The notes beneath the pieces are model-generated. The model was not told the DNA's origin, searched no databases, and worked only from the letters and a program-made list of their open reading frames with translations. Position numbers and translations under genes: made by a program. Shown piece by piece: positions 1 through 15,365 of a stretch of 64,000 nucleotides of DNA. Within the stretch, counting starts at the first letter, position 1, and each line of letters starts with the position of its first letter. The DNA is from Pachypanchax playfairii (taxonomy: Eukaryota > Chordata > Actinopteri > Cyprinodontiformes > Aplocheilidae), in NCBI GenBank assembly GCA_006937955.1, contig SSNP01000041.1, positions 1,223,714-1,287,713 on the forward strand, written 5' to 3'.

Positions 1-3384
<3,384 letters not shown>

Positions 3385-3600
3385 GTTTGGAATAACGCCG
3401 TTTAAAGTAACAGCATTATGCAACGTGGTTGAATTTTCAGTAACGGAATAATCTAATTAATTACAATTTCCAATGTTACAACGCCGTTATCATTAGTGAA
3501 TGTAAAATGCAGTACGTTACTATATATCAATAAAACACGCGCAATGTGGATACACAAACATGTGGTTATATTAAGGCTGGGTGACTTGTAAAATAAGTTG

Positions 3601-3671
3601 GTCGCTGTAGTCTAGTGTGAAGGCGCTTGTCTCTCATTCAGAGGACCAGGGTTCAATCCCTGGTGCTGACA
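3601..3671 (+). repeat. tRNA-like sequence (tRNA pseudogene or SINE head)
   Basis: An A-box-like TAGTCTAGTGTG (3608-3619) and a perfect B-box GGTTCAATCCC (3650-3660) are spaced as in a tRNA gene. The T-arm CCAGG...CCTGG pairs fully, but the acceptor stem between the two ends has a mismatch and three wobble pairs. This rules against a functional tRNA and favours a tRNA-derived retroposon head sitting in a larger repeat. Confidence 0.5.
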
Positions 3672-3691
3672 GACCATGTGTTGAGGAAGAA

Positions 3692-3740
3692 TCAGTTTTA
3701 TTGCCAAGTTTTATTTGCATAATACAAGAAATGTGTTTTT
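3692..3740 (-). repeat. Short retroposon 3' end
   Basis: In reverse complement this reads 'cttgtattatgcaaataaa...cttggcaataaaactgattc', matching the pattern at 13165-13224 ('ccttgtatgtttaacatactgg...aataaatctgattctgatt'). This is a common fish retroposon tail. Family unnamed. Confidence 0.45.
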
Positions 3741-3880
3741 TAGTAATGCAGCCAGTTACTTTCTCAGGTAACTAGTTACTTTTTTTGTAGAGTAATTCAG
3801 TTACTAACTCAATTACTTTTTGGAACAAGTAGTGAGTGACTATAACTAATTATGTTTTTAAAGTAACATTCCCAACACTG

Positions 3881-5249
3881 ATAATATTACAGAACCGGGT
3901 AAGACTGTCACTTTTATGGAATTTCAAAATATCAAACATACAAGTGTAAAACTCCGGATTGTAGCTTTAAATATGCCACTATCCCACTTTATTTATACAA
4001 TGTTTTTTGTACGGCATTAAATGTGTAGAAAAATGTACATCTTACTGTGTGTATGCTCACCCCTCTACATGTATCTGAGCCAGTCCTAAAAACAGAAAAT
4101 GCTAGTGTTTGTTTCTACATTACCATTTAACAAACAGTAATGACAACTGGTCATGATTACTGAAGCTATTCATTAGCCAGTGGTGCACAGATAAGTCGTA
4201 GTAATGAATCACTGATGTAAGAAACTGTGATGCTGATGTCCTGACTTTGCTCAAGATGGTCTTTACATCAAGCATTTCTAAAAAATGCAGGAACCAGATC
4301 ACCAAATTCAAACATTGATTTAGAGACACAGAACAAAACTTCAAATAACTGAGAAAATATCAGTTAATATTGTTACAGGAAGAGAAAAAAGCATCTACAT
4401 CTTAAAAAAAGTGTTTAAAACCGTAAAGATTGACTTACTTTTCTACAAATAAATGACAAAACTGATGCCTTTTAATTTTGTTTTTATTTTTAATGTCTAA
4501 AACCAGGGCTGTAAGCAGCCTCTGACACCTTTCAACAGAGTCAATACTGACATGAAAAGGTTGAACCAAAACAAAACTTACCTCTACGGCAGACACAGCT
4601 AACTCGTAAAAGTCCATTACAGAATGAATTCAGACAGCCCATTTTCTTTTATAAAAAAGTTACTTGGAGATGAACAACCAATACAATAGCAGAGAGATGT
4701 TATTTCAACCTTTTGGTCCATGCGAGTGCATCTGTGTTCACTTCTTTTATAAACAAAGCCTGCCATACATATGATTTCAGTTTGAGATGAGCACAAAGTG
4801 TTTTAAGTGCTTTAACTATCTGGTCACAAACTCTCCTCCATCATTTAAAAACGTTATAAAAAATGAGAGCGCAGCCCTAAGAGGAGAAGACTGAGACGTG
4901 TTTGGTAGTATATGGGAGAAGTGAGTATACACATTTGTGCTTGTGGTGACCTGGGAGTACAGTTAGTGTGAATAAAGCTCTAAGCTGAGCTTCCATTAAG
5001 GCCCTTTCAACACAATGCCCCTCTTTCTCAAAAAACTCTGTCTGATGGAAATCTACTTTTGTTGCAGCAGTTCAATGTCTCTGCTATCTCCTGATGGAAG
5101 GACAGAGAAAGGATGGTCTGAATGGGCCTCGATGGGTTCTATTTTCCACACAATCATACACATGCATGCACACACAGAAAGACACACAGACTTGCCAAAT
5201 CACACTCAGTCCTCGCTCCTCGACAATGAAATCAATGCTCTCAGATTTC
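3881..5249. other. AT-rich non-coding DNA
   Basis: Nothing recognised; small frames on both strands have no domain. Confidence 0.5.
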
Positions 5250-5370
5250 CCGTGCGCGCACAGCGTCTCGCACCGCCGAAGGCTCCTCGCGATCAAACAC
5301 CACATCGTGTTCTACAGTTTTTGATACTGATGCTAACGCGGCGCGGCTTCTGTCCCCGAGTCTCGTCATG
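5250..5370. other. Small CpG-rich cluster
   Basis: About 16 CpG within 120 bp, including GTGCGCGC, CCTCGCGA and ACGCGGCGCGG, against a CpG-poor background. It could mark an unmethylated regulatory element or a first exon or promoter, but there is no frame or splice pattern I can defend. Confidence 0.4.
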
Positions 5371-5429
5371 AATTCAAAACACATTAAAGCCTCATTTCTG
5401 ATGAGGGTTTTGTTTAATCAAATGTGTTT

Positions 5430-5710
5430 AATGGATAAAAATCATATTTTCAGCGTTGTTCCTTGTGTTTCTCATTTCCTGTGTCTAGTGTTTTCAGTTT
5501 TCCCTCCCAGTGCCAATGTCATTGTTACCTCAATTACTCTGATTGCCACACTTGCTAGTCATTTAGTTAAAAACTTTCTTCTCAGCTGCTCTTCATTCCA
5601 GTAATCAACCCTTCAGTTTGTCAGCTCTTTTTGTTTTTCTGACTTGTTTTTCTTTGTGTTCAGGCTATTGTTTAATCCTTTCCTGAGTTTTATTGATTTT
5701 TTTTTCAACA
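5430..5710 (+). repeat. Possible dispersed 3'-end-like repeat
   Basis: T-rich text with 'cttgtgtttctcatttcctg', 'actctgattgccacacttgc' and 'tcctttcctgagttttattg', similar in style to the copies at 14070-15365. Weakest member of the group. Confidence 0.3.
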
Positions 5711-7396
5711 ATTTGGGTAAGTTTGGCATCACACTTGACTCCACTGAAGATGGAAACCAGCTCCCCATGACCATGAACAGAAAAAGTGGGTATAGAAAAT
5801 GTGTTTTATGTTTGTTTTACTTTTATTTTTCTGTAGCTTTAGGCATTTATTAAAACATTCAACTTATAAAGGATTTTACCAACCCAGAAAACATGCAACT
5901 GCTTTATCACTAAAGCAATAAACCCATTTTTACCACACCTTCCTCTTTTTTAAAAAAAAAATGTTTTTGATAATGTGCACTTCTAATCTGAAGGTAAAAT
6001 ATGATAAATAGGGTGCCAATAAATCTGAACAGGGTTACACACTTGTAAATAAAAGGCGTGTACAGTATGTTTTAACAGAAACAAAACCAATTTAAAGAGG
6101 GTGGTGATCTTGACATACTTGTGCAACCAATGAATCACTGACATGACTGCACGAATATCTAACTCTGCTTACTCAGTCTTAAATGCATTTGTCTACTTAA
6201 CTCTAACCACCTGCAGACAATCTACACAGACTGTCACACACAACTAATAAATCTCAGCCAGAAGAGACACACATACACACAAGTACAGGCCATCGTTCCC
6301 AGTCTTATAAAAGACAGTAAGAAGGATGAGGAGATTTAGAAGGGAAAAAAGGGTTCACACAAACACAGTGACCTGCCCAGCTGCATGACTGAAAGCATCT
6401 GACTAAATGAAATGTGAGCAACTTGATTGAATTAAAGGCAGGATACAGTGAAGATGAATAGGGTTGTTTTGGACTGTAAATCAACACAGCTATTGTGTCC
6501 GCCTGAAAGTAACTTGGGTTAAACTCGAGAAGAGGATAAACAGCAGAATCAGATTTATTCAATCAAGTGTGTTAAAGACAAAAAATGTTCCTCCGGTTCA
6601 CATTTATACTTACATGTACTTACTGTATGTATATATGTAAATATAAATAGACACTATAAGACATAGTACACACACAAGATACATTTAGCAGCATAGGCCA
6701 CTAAATGTATGTTGCCTATGTGTACTGTGTCTAACAATGTAGTGAGTAGAATAGTAGAGTAGATGTTTGTTGGTAAAATTATATGAATAAAATACACTGG
6801 GTTGATGCTAATTTATTCATTTATTAACCCTCTAAGCACCAAAGTTGCAGAATTGTGACAGACTTTTACACTAAATCACACCCTTCTACCAGCTGTCTTT
6901 AGATGGTAGTTATGTATCAACAATGTCTAGACTGCAGGTAGAGAGACCTACATGATCCATGAACAGAGAGAGAGATGGACTATTTCCTTGTTCGCTGTAT
7001 TTAGAGATGAAAAAAGCTAAAACATTATAAAATATTATGTGTCAGCTGGACATGTTGGAAGAGATGTATTTAGTTGCATGTCTGAAGTTTTGGCCAGAAT
7101 TGTAGTTTTGTTGTGAAATTCAGTGAATTGAGATTCAATGTGTTTTTAAGTACATGAAATTGTATAAAAAAACATTTTTAAATGCATTTATTTCTATCAT
7201 GCAACATGTAAGTAGTTTTGTTCAGAGTTGTGTGAATCAATTTTAACTTTTCATGGACATAAATTTAGACATTTTAATTACTTTCTGGGACATTTGTAAT
7301 TACAGTTACAAAAAACATTTTAAAGTTATTTTACATTTAGTAGTTAAATTTTGTGAATTTTGTAGTATTTGTTTATTGTTTTAATGGTACAGCCTT
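5711..7396. other. AT-rich non-coding DNA
   Basis: No feature recognised apart from short CA-rich stretches near 6240-6280. Confidence 0.5.
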
Positions 7397-7406
7397 ATGA
7401 AAATAT
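7397..7406. repeat. Target-site duplication, left
   Basis: ATGAAAATAT, repeated exactly at 7701-7710 on the other side of the SINE-like copy. Confidence 0.85.
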
Positions 7407-7700
7407 CCATCCATCCATTTTCTGAACCTGCTTCTTCCTGTTCAGGTCGCAGGGAGCTGGTGCCAGCGGTCACAAGGCGAAAGGCGGGGACACCCTGGAC
7501 AGGTCACCAGTCCATCACAGGGCCACACATAGACAAACAACCATTCCCACCAACACGCTCACACCTAGGGACAATTTAGAGTTACCAATTAACCTCTTGC
7601 ACGTTTTTGGAATACAGAAAGGTTCCAGCCTGGATTCAAACCCAGGACCTTCTTGCTGCAAGGCAACAGCTCCACAAACTACGCCACCGTGCAGCCCCTA
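7407..7700 (-). mobile_element. SINE-like retroposon, full length, 10-bp target duplication
   Basis: A 294-bp element on the minus strand, flanked by a perfect 10-bp direct repeat ATGAAAATAT (7397-7406 and 7701-7710). Read on the minus strand it opens with a tRNA-like head: an A-box-like TGGCGTAGTTTG and a B-box-like GGTTTGAATCC, the pair RNA polymerase III uses. It ends with a GGATGGATGG tail. The flanking duplication of about 10 bp and the tail fit target-primed reverse transcription by a LINE enzyme. The family is scattered through many fish genomes; other copies in this window are at 21655, 37149, 50072, 58175 and 62126. No protein is encoded. Confidence 0.85.
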
Positions 7701-7710
7701 ATGAAAATAT
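7701..7710. repeat. Target-site duplication, right
   Basis: Second copy of ATGAAAATAT, directly after the tRNA-like end of the SINE-like element. Confidence 0.85.
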
Positions 7711-10700
7711 GTTGTCAAAAATTTGAACTTAATGAGAAAACTCAGATGCCATAAAGGGTTCAGTGAGAAAAAAAATAGAATGAGTTCTCTGAAATGTGAA
7801 AAAAGAAGCGTATTAAAAAAAATGTATGAAATATACTAAAAGGTCTCAAAGAAAATACCCAGATGTATTAGAGATAGTTGAGGGTGACAGGTTTTTCAGC
7901 AAAAAATTATATGTCTGTCTCAATGATACTGCAAATAAATGTGATATTTTTTTTTTATGTCTTATTGAAAAATGATTTAGGAAGTCATGGAAATCGGTTC
8001 AATTACAGATCACATGTTCTGTAGTCAGATGAGTCCATTTAACTTGTTTTTGGACAATTCTACACAGCAGAAAGCAATCAGAACTTTATTAGCCTGCTGA
8101 AAATGGATGAAACATCATTGAATCTTGCACACATAAAGTAATTCTTATTCTTTTAGACTGAGAATCAATTTCAAGTTTAAAAATACTGATTTTAAACATT
8201 CCTTTGAGTCCACAGTTACTGGAAGCCTGAATTAAATCCTGTGCTTGAGATTCACCATTTATTGATCTCCTTGAAGTCTTGAAAGAGTGTAACAGAAACC
8301 AATTAAAATCCACTTTTAGCTTTGTGACACTGTTCTGTAATTTGTTGAGAGGGAAACATCTCTACATGGAAAACAAAAATCAGAGTCGCTGAGACAAACC
8401 TCAGAGGGAACAGTTATGCAGTCTCCACTGAAAAACTGTGTATGTGTGTGTTTGTGGCACATCTGTGTGGGTCACAGTTCTGAAGTCCAATCTCATTTAG
8501 CTAAATCAACAAAGACCTTCCGAACACGCCACACACACGTGCATCTTTGCTGTTTGATCACATTATTTACAGAGTAGTTCAGTGTCATAAATTAGCTCTA
8601 TAGAACAACAGCTATCACCCCAAAATTTCCCCAAAAAACAGCTTGAATGTAAAGTGTGTTGAAGCAGCAGAATGTCCAGAGAAAAAAACTAAATTCGGAA
8701 AACAACAGATCGGAGAGAATGCAACATCCTGATTCCCAACATCAGGGAGTGAAAAAAGGACAAAAATTCACAAAAATATTCAAAATTTTTTAATATAGAG
8801 TCAATTTTAAGTTCAGATTTGAAGCAACTCAAATTTTATTTTAGTTTGTTTGTTTGTTTGTTTAAATTTCCTCAGTATTCAGGAAATTTTGGATACCTCA
8901 CACTTGAACTGCTTCATTAATCCAAAAATTAAACAACAACTGAAAAAAGTATTTTAATATCATTAAAAGTACTTTTTAATGATATATTTGGCCAAAACAG
9001 AAAAACGCACCTGAATTTCAACTTTTTTTTTCTTTTAAACTCCAAATTTACAGGTCCTTTCTTTGTAACTTTTATTTCTGTCTAGATATTTCTTGTTGCA
9101 CTTTTAATTCAGACAATTCATAAGCAGATGCATGGAAACTGACTGAGTTAATCATGTTAACATTTCTAATAAAGCTACGTAACAATTTAAAATCAAAGTT
9201 AGAGCAGCTTATGCTCATGAGCAAACAATGCTTTTTCTTTTTGTTTTAAGTTGTTAAGTTAACCTAATAATAGGCAGTTTTTTGTCACAAGTCATTCCAG
9301 ACCTTTGATCTTATCTACAAATCAGATACGGACCTTTGACTATTGATACAACTATCATGTTTAAGAACTTCTGATGTGCATATAATATCTCGTCATTTTT
9401 GAAGATTAACGTCAAGGAAGGAAAAGGAGGGAACAAACATCATTTCATGCATCTGCAATGCAGAATGAAGATTTCTCAGACTCTAAAATACCATTAAAAG
9501 AATCTAAAAATATCAAATTAAGTTATAGTTCTTGAATCCTTTCTTACAGAAAAACCTCAGACTCATAGTGTTGGACTATACATCATCAATTCAATCAATG
9601 CAGAAAACAACATTGCCACAGTAGTTTCATTTATTCCTCCCATTCATTTCAAATGAATTATGGCTATAATGACGCACTCGGTAAATGGTAACAATAATGA
9701 AATGCAGTTCATTGTATTCCATGAGCAAATTAATGCCCAGAAACACATTATATGAAATGAAGGCTAACAATGTTTCATTTGGTCCAAAAATGTCATCCTG
9801 AACCACAACTTATTGGAACAAATGTGCTTAGCAATTATGCATCAGCGACACTGTGGTATTGTACTGCTGTGTAGACAAGGACGCATCTTGGTACCCTGAC
9901 CCCTTCTTAGAGCTTCCAACAGCTATTCAAACCAGCCGTTCCTTTTTATATACAACATTGCTACTTTTCTTTGCCAAGTCTAAATCAACCCAGGTAATTA
10001 GAACTCTCTAAACAAAGAGGAACGAGACATTTTCTGTGCTTTCTTTGTGAGGTGGAGTAGGTAGGATGGATTTCTAATGGATGTCAATAGGAACACCAGA
10101 TACAGCGCTCTGAGACCTTGTTCAGACCTTAAAAGAAACGCACACAAAAAAAATTATAGAAGCAAAATCATTTGATAAACATCATACTGCCATTATGTCC
10201 TTTTCTCTAGGACACTCAAAACAAACATCTATATTTATGTCTTTTCTTCTTAGTCCTCTACATGATGAAGTTCATGCAGAGGACTAACCCTCTAAAGTGG
10301 ATGAGAAAACAGTTGCCTGGACTACAGGATCAAGGCAATCTAGTTACATGCATGAAGGCAGTTCTCCTTTTCTTAAACTAACTCAATGGACTGCATTAGT
10401 ACTCTTTCATTGCCATTTTTTCTTCCTTAAGAGTTTATCAAGGTTTAACCAGCATGACCTGTTCTTCTGTGGATTCACCCAAAGGCATTGTCAACATCTA
10501 TGTGAGTACGTCTGAGGACAATTGCTGATATTTAAACACATTCATAATAAAAAATATTTGAATTTTACAAGGTATCTGCATTTATCACATTTTTACATCA
10601 CATATTAGTTGGGTAACATTTAGCTGTTAAAAATGACTTCGTGATCTTAAGTTTCAGATAAAAACAATGTCAGTTTTTTTAAAGACTGGCTTCTCCTGTC

Positions 10701-10839
10701 AAATTAAACTCATACAAAATGTCTTCCCAAAAAACTGAAATTATAATCTAAAGATATTTAAGCCACTCTTACAGTTAGTGTTGTTAATGTGTATGGATCT
10801 GACCAGAGACATTTTTTATTTTGTTCAGTTAGATTTTAG
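7711..10839. other. AT-rich non-coding DNA
   Basis: Only a short (TTTG)n run near 8846-8864 stands out. No exon, RNA or mobile element recognised. Confidence 0.5.
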
Positions 10840-11185
10840 AATAAGACCCAAAAGCAGAGGAAGGTGAGGTAACAAAAACACTTTAACATCTTGCAAACAA
10901 AAAGGGGCAGAAAGCTGAAAAATACAGAAAACCAAAACAGAGCTTGGACCAGGGCAGCTAGAGAAGCAAATAATGGCAAGTAACATATAGAGAACAAAGG
11001 AAACGGGGGTATAAATCAAGGAGTTATGACTAATGGAAAGCAGGTGAAAGACAAATAGACCACTAGAACACAGGTGTGGGGGGAACAAATGCAGGAAGTC
11101 AGACCCACTGAAACGCCAAGGGAAAACCTGTTTCCAAACAAAGCCAAGCAAAAAACAAAAGATGCAAACTTAAAAATTGCAAAAA
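10840..11185 (-). repeat. Dispersed 3'-end-like repeat, minus orientation
   Basis: In reverse complement it reads 'cacctgctttccattagtc', 'tcctgcatttgttcc' and 'cacctgtgttctagtgg', the same style as the copies at 21220 and 37020. The start near 10840 contains 'gaataagacccaaaagcagagg', which in reverse is the typical 'ctctgcttttgggtctta' end. No frame. Confidence 0.4.
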
Positions 11186-11579
11186 CCAAGTGAGTTAAGT
11201 GACAGCCAATTTTGGTTTTCAATGCATCAACTTAGATGTTGTAGATGTTTATCTGCTTCAACACACCTGATATGAATCAATTTTTGCTGATTTTCTTTTT
11301 GTTTTCTCATGAGCAGTGATACTGTAAGCGATTTTTTATGCTTGCCAACATTTGTAATAAAAGAGCCAGGGTCATTACATATCAACCCGCAACTTTTTCT
11401 TCTTGTTATCGCTTCCACTGCCTATTTGTCACTTAACTAACCCGTAGTCTGTTGTGGAGTACGTGGCTCATCACATAGTTTAGAGTTGGGCATGGTATAT
11501 GTGTTGTGTAAGGGGCTTTACAAGGCAACAGAGTATAGCTAGTCCTTAGTGAGCTCTAGGTTTGCTACGGGGTTCTACT
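11186..11579. other. Non-coding DNA before the LINE relic
   Basis: The part from about 11440 may continue the LINE relic, but the match is too weak to place a border. Confidence 0.35.
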
Positions 11580-11890
11580 GCAGGTTGAACATATCTGAAG
11601 AAGTTCATGACTGAGGCAACCAGAGCCATCTTAACCAAACAGCCAAACCACCTCAGCTGACTCCTTTAAATGAGGAGGAACAGCGGCCATCCTCCAAGCT
11701 TTACAAGGAGCACCTCAGCCCATCTCTTAGACTGAACCAGAAGGGAAGTTCATTTAAATTGCTTGTATCAGGGATTCTGTTGTTTTTCTTATGATCTCAT
11801 GGCCATAAGTGAGAACTGAAATGTAGATGGACCAATAAATCATGATCTTCGCCCTTTGGTTAAGATGAATCCCTGTTCTATTGGTCCATT
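11580..11890 (-). pseudogene. LINE ORF2 C-terminal relic (non-LTR retrotransposon)
   Basis: On the minus strand, the frame reading into 'IYWSIYISVLTYGHEI' matches the region after the reverse transcriptase domain of a common fish non-LTR retrotransposon, where IYRSIY.P.LTYGHE is typical. Downstream, 'LIQAI' followed by an in-frame stop, then sequence corresponding to the 'LRWLGHL.RM' block ('ctgaggtggtttggctgtttgg' on the minus strand), shows stops and frame changes. Dead fragment, no endonuclease or reverse transcriptase core present. It is in the opposite orientation to the related relic at 23290-23597. Confidence 0.75.
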
Positions 11891-13024
11891 TCTTTTTTCC
11901 CTTTAATTATAACCCCATATCTGTGTGAAAGTACTTGTATGTATGCTTTCCTCTAACTTATGAGGAAATAAGTTACCATCATGTTGATTTTGCTCTGTGT
12001 GAAATGTAAAAATCCTTTTTTGCAATATGTTTATGTAAAAAACTGTTTTTTCATTGCACATACTGTAGTGCTGAACTACTTTCCACCCATTCTTTGCAAG
12101 AATCAAATATGAAGCAGTCAAATTGCAAGTAAAGAAACATTATTAAATTATGTACCACATTTCAGCATGAACACAGATCATGTAGAAGTCTAATGACTGC
12201 AGCTGCATTTGAAAAGAGGAAACGCAGAGCTTTTATGACAGCTAAAAAGCTATTAGTTTAATAAATACAGACCAAGTGATGTAACAGAAACCATGTCTGA
12301 AAAGGTGTTTTAGATAATGGAACAGATGTTGTATTAGGTGGGACTGTAGGTGACATCCTGATGGGTAGAAAGGTTTGAAAGATTAGGCCAAAGTGCATCT
12401 CTCAGGTTTGTTTTTTCCCCCCTCTTTTCTCTCTCTTCGGCTGACAGTTGCTGTACCGCTAACAACGCCTGCACAATTAGCGTCTTCTCATGGATACACA
12501 CATTCACACACACACAGACACAGACACCCCAGGGTCTTGCACAACCAAAATAACATAATTAGACATCCCCTAAACAAAGCACATACTCTGTAATTACGCT
12601 GTAATGTTACATAGCACAAGGGACTCAACAAAAGTCATTTTCCCTGGATCAACCCATACACACACACACACATACGCACACTCTCCTCTTCGGTCCCATG
12701 TGTCAGCGACTGTGTACATTTATATTGATTTCACTGGGCAGACAATTCCCACTGGCTGCTGCCTGGCTGGTAAGCGTGCTGCAACAGTCTGAGTCTGAGT
12801 GTATGAGCATGTTTTGGATCCGCAGATAAATGTATGGGAGAAAAAATAATCACACACTTTACTTTGTAAAGCTGGAATGCCTTTAATTTCTTTATAATGA
12901 GAAACCAAGCAGCCAGACTTCATCGTGAAGCTAAAATCTTTCACATAGGCCTAAGAAACTGGATACAATTGATAAACATTTTCTGAAAAATGTGTTAACT
13001 TCAGCAGCACATTACAAGGCAGAA
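11891..13024. other. Non-coding DNA with CA-rich patches
   Basis: Short CA tracts near 12500-12530 and 12655-12680. Nothing else recognised. Confidence 0.5.
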
Positions 13025-13078
13025 CAATTGAATTTGTTGAATCAGTTGAATCATTTGAATCAGTTGAAGCAATTGAAT
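13025..13078 (+). repeat. 9-bp minisatellite, 6 units
   Basis: Six adjacent 9-bp units of the form (c/t)(a/t)(g/a/t)TTGAA(T/G): CAATTGAAT, TTGTTGAAT, CAGTTGAAT, CATTTGAAT, CAGTTGAAG, CAATTGAAT. Non-coding in context. Confidence 0.85.
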
Positions 13079-13119
13079 CTGCTAATGTACCTCGTGTGTG
13101 TTCTATGTCCAACACTGTC

Positions 13120-13224
13120 TATATCTTTATATGTCTGTCTGTCTGTCTGTACAAGAGAAAAGTGAGCCAGAACCAAATTCCTTGTATGTTTAACATACTG
13201 GACCAAATAAATCTGATTCTGATT
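13120..13224 (+). repeat. Retroposon 3' end with 'aataaatctgattctgatt' tail
   Basis: A (TGTC)n run followed by 'acaagagaaaagtgagcc', 'ccaaattccttgtatg' and 'aataaatctgattctgatt'. This matches a widespread fish retroposon 3' end and the fragment at 3692-3740 in reverse. Only the terminal part is present, suggesting 5' truncation. Confidence 0.5.
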
Positions 13225-13270
13225 TCTTTACAGTGTGTTGCTCAGTTCAGATACAAAGCCAGAAGAAGAC

Positions 13271-13273
<3 letters not shown>

Positions 13274-13365
<92 letters not shown>
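13274..13365. repeat. Compound (TC)n(AC)n microsatellite
   Basis: About 19 TC units running straight into about 26 CA units without interruption. Lies shortly after a 9-bp minisatellite and a retroposon tail. Confidence 0.99.
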
Positions 13366-13367
<2 letters not shown>

Positions 13368-14069
13368 CTCTTTGTCTGTCTTATTGCTTCTACGTCTCCA
13401 AAAAGGGACATGACTAATTTCTCCAGACAGAGCGACAGCACAAACACAGGCCCCAACACTTGTGTTGATACTGTTCTTGACAGGACTCCCTTCAGCTCCA
13501 ATCTACAACCACCCCCCCAACCTCAACATAACCAACACCCCCCCAAACACAATCATCATGTTCCTTTTACCCCACCTCCCACAAACTATACACTCTTTTT
13601 CTTTGCACCGCTAAAAGCCCCGCCTCCCCCCAAGTCAACAGAGATATTTCTCTAAGTCCAGCGGCAGTAAATTAAATCTCTGTGCCAAGCCAAGTACTGT
13701 GAAATCACATTAGATCCTAATCAGGGACCATTGTGTTCGCCTTGTTGAATATTTTCTCTTTTATTATGGGTGTTATGTTTTGTTGTGCAGAGTTTTCTAT
13801 CAGTATCCAGTAGGGAGTATTATTATAGTTTAAACAATGACGTGTGTTCTACGAAAACTTCACTTTTTCTGCTACTTGGTCAAAAAGAAATGCCAGTGCA
13901 GTTTTGGGGGGATTTGGCAACAAACCCCTCACCTGAATGTGTGGGCATGTGTCAAATCAATTTTGTCTATCCCAACATTTCCGTCAATCTTTTATCCAGG
14001 AGCAGAAAAGTCAGTAAATTGCAGAGAACTTGTTGAGATTGATGTAACAATTAGATTAAGACGATGAGC
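13366..14069. other. Non-coding DNA, C-rich start
   Basis: A C-rich patch (about 13500-13640) with runs of six or seven C. No frame with similarity. Confidence 0.45.
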
Positions 14070-14330
14070 TTGAACGTTTTTAGTCATTGTCATGTTTCTG
14101 TTATGTCTGCTGTCTCTGGTTTACTGTCAGGCTTTACTCACTTGTTGGATCTTCACACCAGTTTAAAGTCATCGTCAAGTCATGTCCCATGTTTGTAGTT
14201 AGTTTTGTCAAATTTGCTTCATTAAACATTCTTTTGGATTTCCCCATCTGCTGGTGCCTGGAATTGGATCCTACACCACACACCCTGTTGCTGCATGACA
14301 AGTATTTTTTGGATAACACAGAGGGCTACA
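14070..14330 (+). repeat. Dispersed 3'-end-like repeat
   Basis: 'gtcatgtttctgttatgtctg', 'catgtcccatgtttgtagttag', 'cattaaacattc' and 'ccatctgctggtgcctgg...ggatcctacacc' follow the same order as in the related copies at 21220 and 37560. Degenerate, no frame. Confidence 0.4.
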
Positions 14331-15029
14331 ATTGCACACTTGTTGCCTCACAACAAGAAGATCTTTGGTTTGGTACTCAGCTGGATTCTTTCTGCCGGGT
14401 GTTTGTCAGAGTATTTCAGTTTCCTTCCAAAGTCTAAAAACATGCAATTTAAGTTAATTAGCATCTCCAAAGTGACCCAAGTTCTTAGTGTGTTTGACTC
14501 AACATGGTCCTGCTTCTCACCCAAGGATCATTGGAGCTAAGCATCACCTCACCATTACTATAAACAGGATCAATCAGGTGTAGAATATGAATGAATGAAT
14601 GTCACAAAGCAAGATTATTCTAGCAGAATAACTGCAAACATTAAAGGGATTTGCTGTCCTCACCAGTCCAGTTTCATAATCTTAATGCTCCAACTACTTT
14701 AATTATTAATAAACTGTTTGTGTTTAGAGGATTTTATGTTATTTGGCCATTTTGTAAGGCAGTAAACTTACACAAAGTCATATATTTCCATTACTTAGGG
14801 CACCTTCAACCCAGAAGGTCTGATGTTAAACATACCCACATCTTGTGTGGGCTTTCTCTCGACTGGATTTTCAAGAGCTTGATTTTTGATTTACTGTGAT
14901 TGGTTAAAGACAAATGGGCAGACACTTGGTGGACACTGGTCCCTCCCTTTTTCAGACACTTTCTGTGGGAGCAGTTTGAGACTCAACACGGGGATACAAA
15001 ATGATCTGGCTCTTGCCAAATTTAGATGG

Positions 15030-15365
15030 CTCCTAGTTTTTTCCTTTGTGTCACCTGCTCTTTGTTTCCCTCAGTTACTCGACTCTTGGCCTTCCAAACC
15101 TGATACCACCTGTTGTTCACCTAGCTGCGCTCTCTCTCCCCTTAAACAGTCCATGGTTTCTAATTCTCACTAACAGATTATGCTGTATACCGTCTAATAA
15201 CTGCAATGTTGCCATGCAGTTCTTCTTAGTTTCTTTGTGTTATTTATTTATTGGTCTCCTTGTGCACGTTTAGTTTGATACCCTGTCAACCCTTTTACTT
15301 TATTCGTTAAAGCTTTGATTTTTATAATTTGAGTCTGTTTTAGTCCCAAAAACATTTGCTAATGT
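15030..15365 (+). repeat. Dispersed 3'-end-like repeat
   Basis: T-rich text with 'ttgtttccctcagttactcg', 'taccacctgttgttcacctag' and 'cgttaaagctttg', comparable in order to the copies at 14070 and 21220. Degenerate. Confidence 0.35.

Larger units (their letters stand above)
3385..3880 (-). repeat. Dispersed DNA-element copy with nested insertions
   Basis: The right part (3735-3880) is, in reverse complement, a close match to 34363-34496, sharing 'cactacttgttccaaaaag', 'taattgagt' and 'tagttacctgagaaagtaac'. The end reads CAGTGTTGGGAATGTTACTTT on the minus strand. The left part (about 3391-3500) carries 'taacgccgtt' and 'acaacgccgttatc', typical of the other half of this fish repeat. The middle is displaced by a tRNA-like sequence (3601-3671) and a short retroposon tail (about 3692-3740). 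Confidence 0.65.

Noticed and set aside
3601..3671. Functional tRNA gene
   Set aside because: Good B-box and T-arm but a poor acceptor stem, and it lies inside a repeat.
13096..13655. Several overlapping frames with LSLSLS and THTHTH runs
   Set aside because: Translation of the TC/CA microsatellite.
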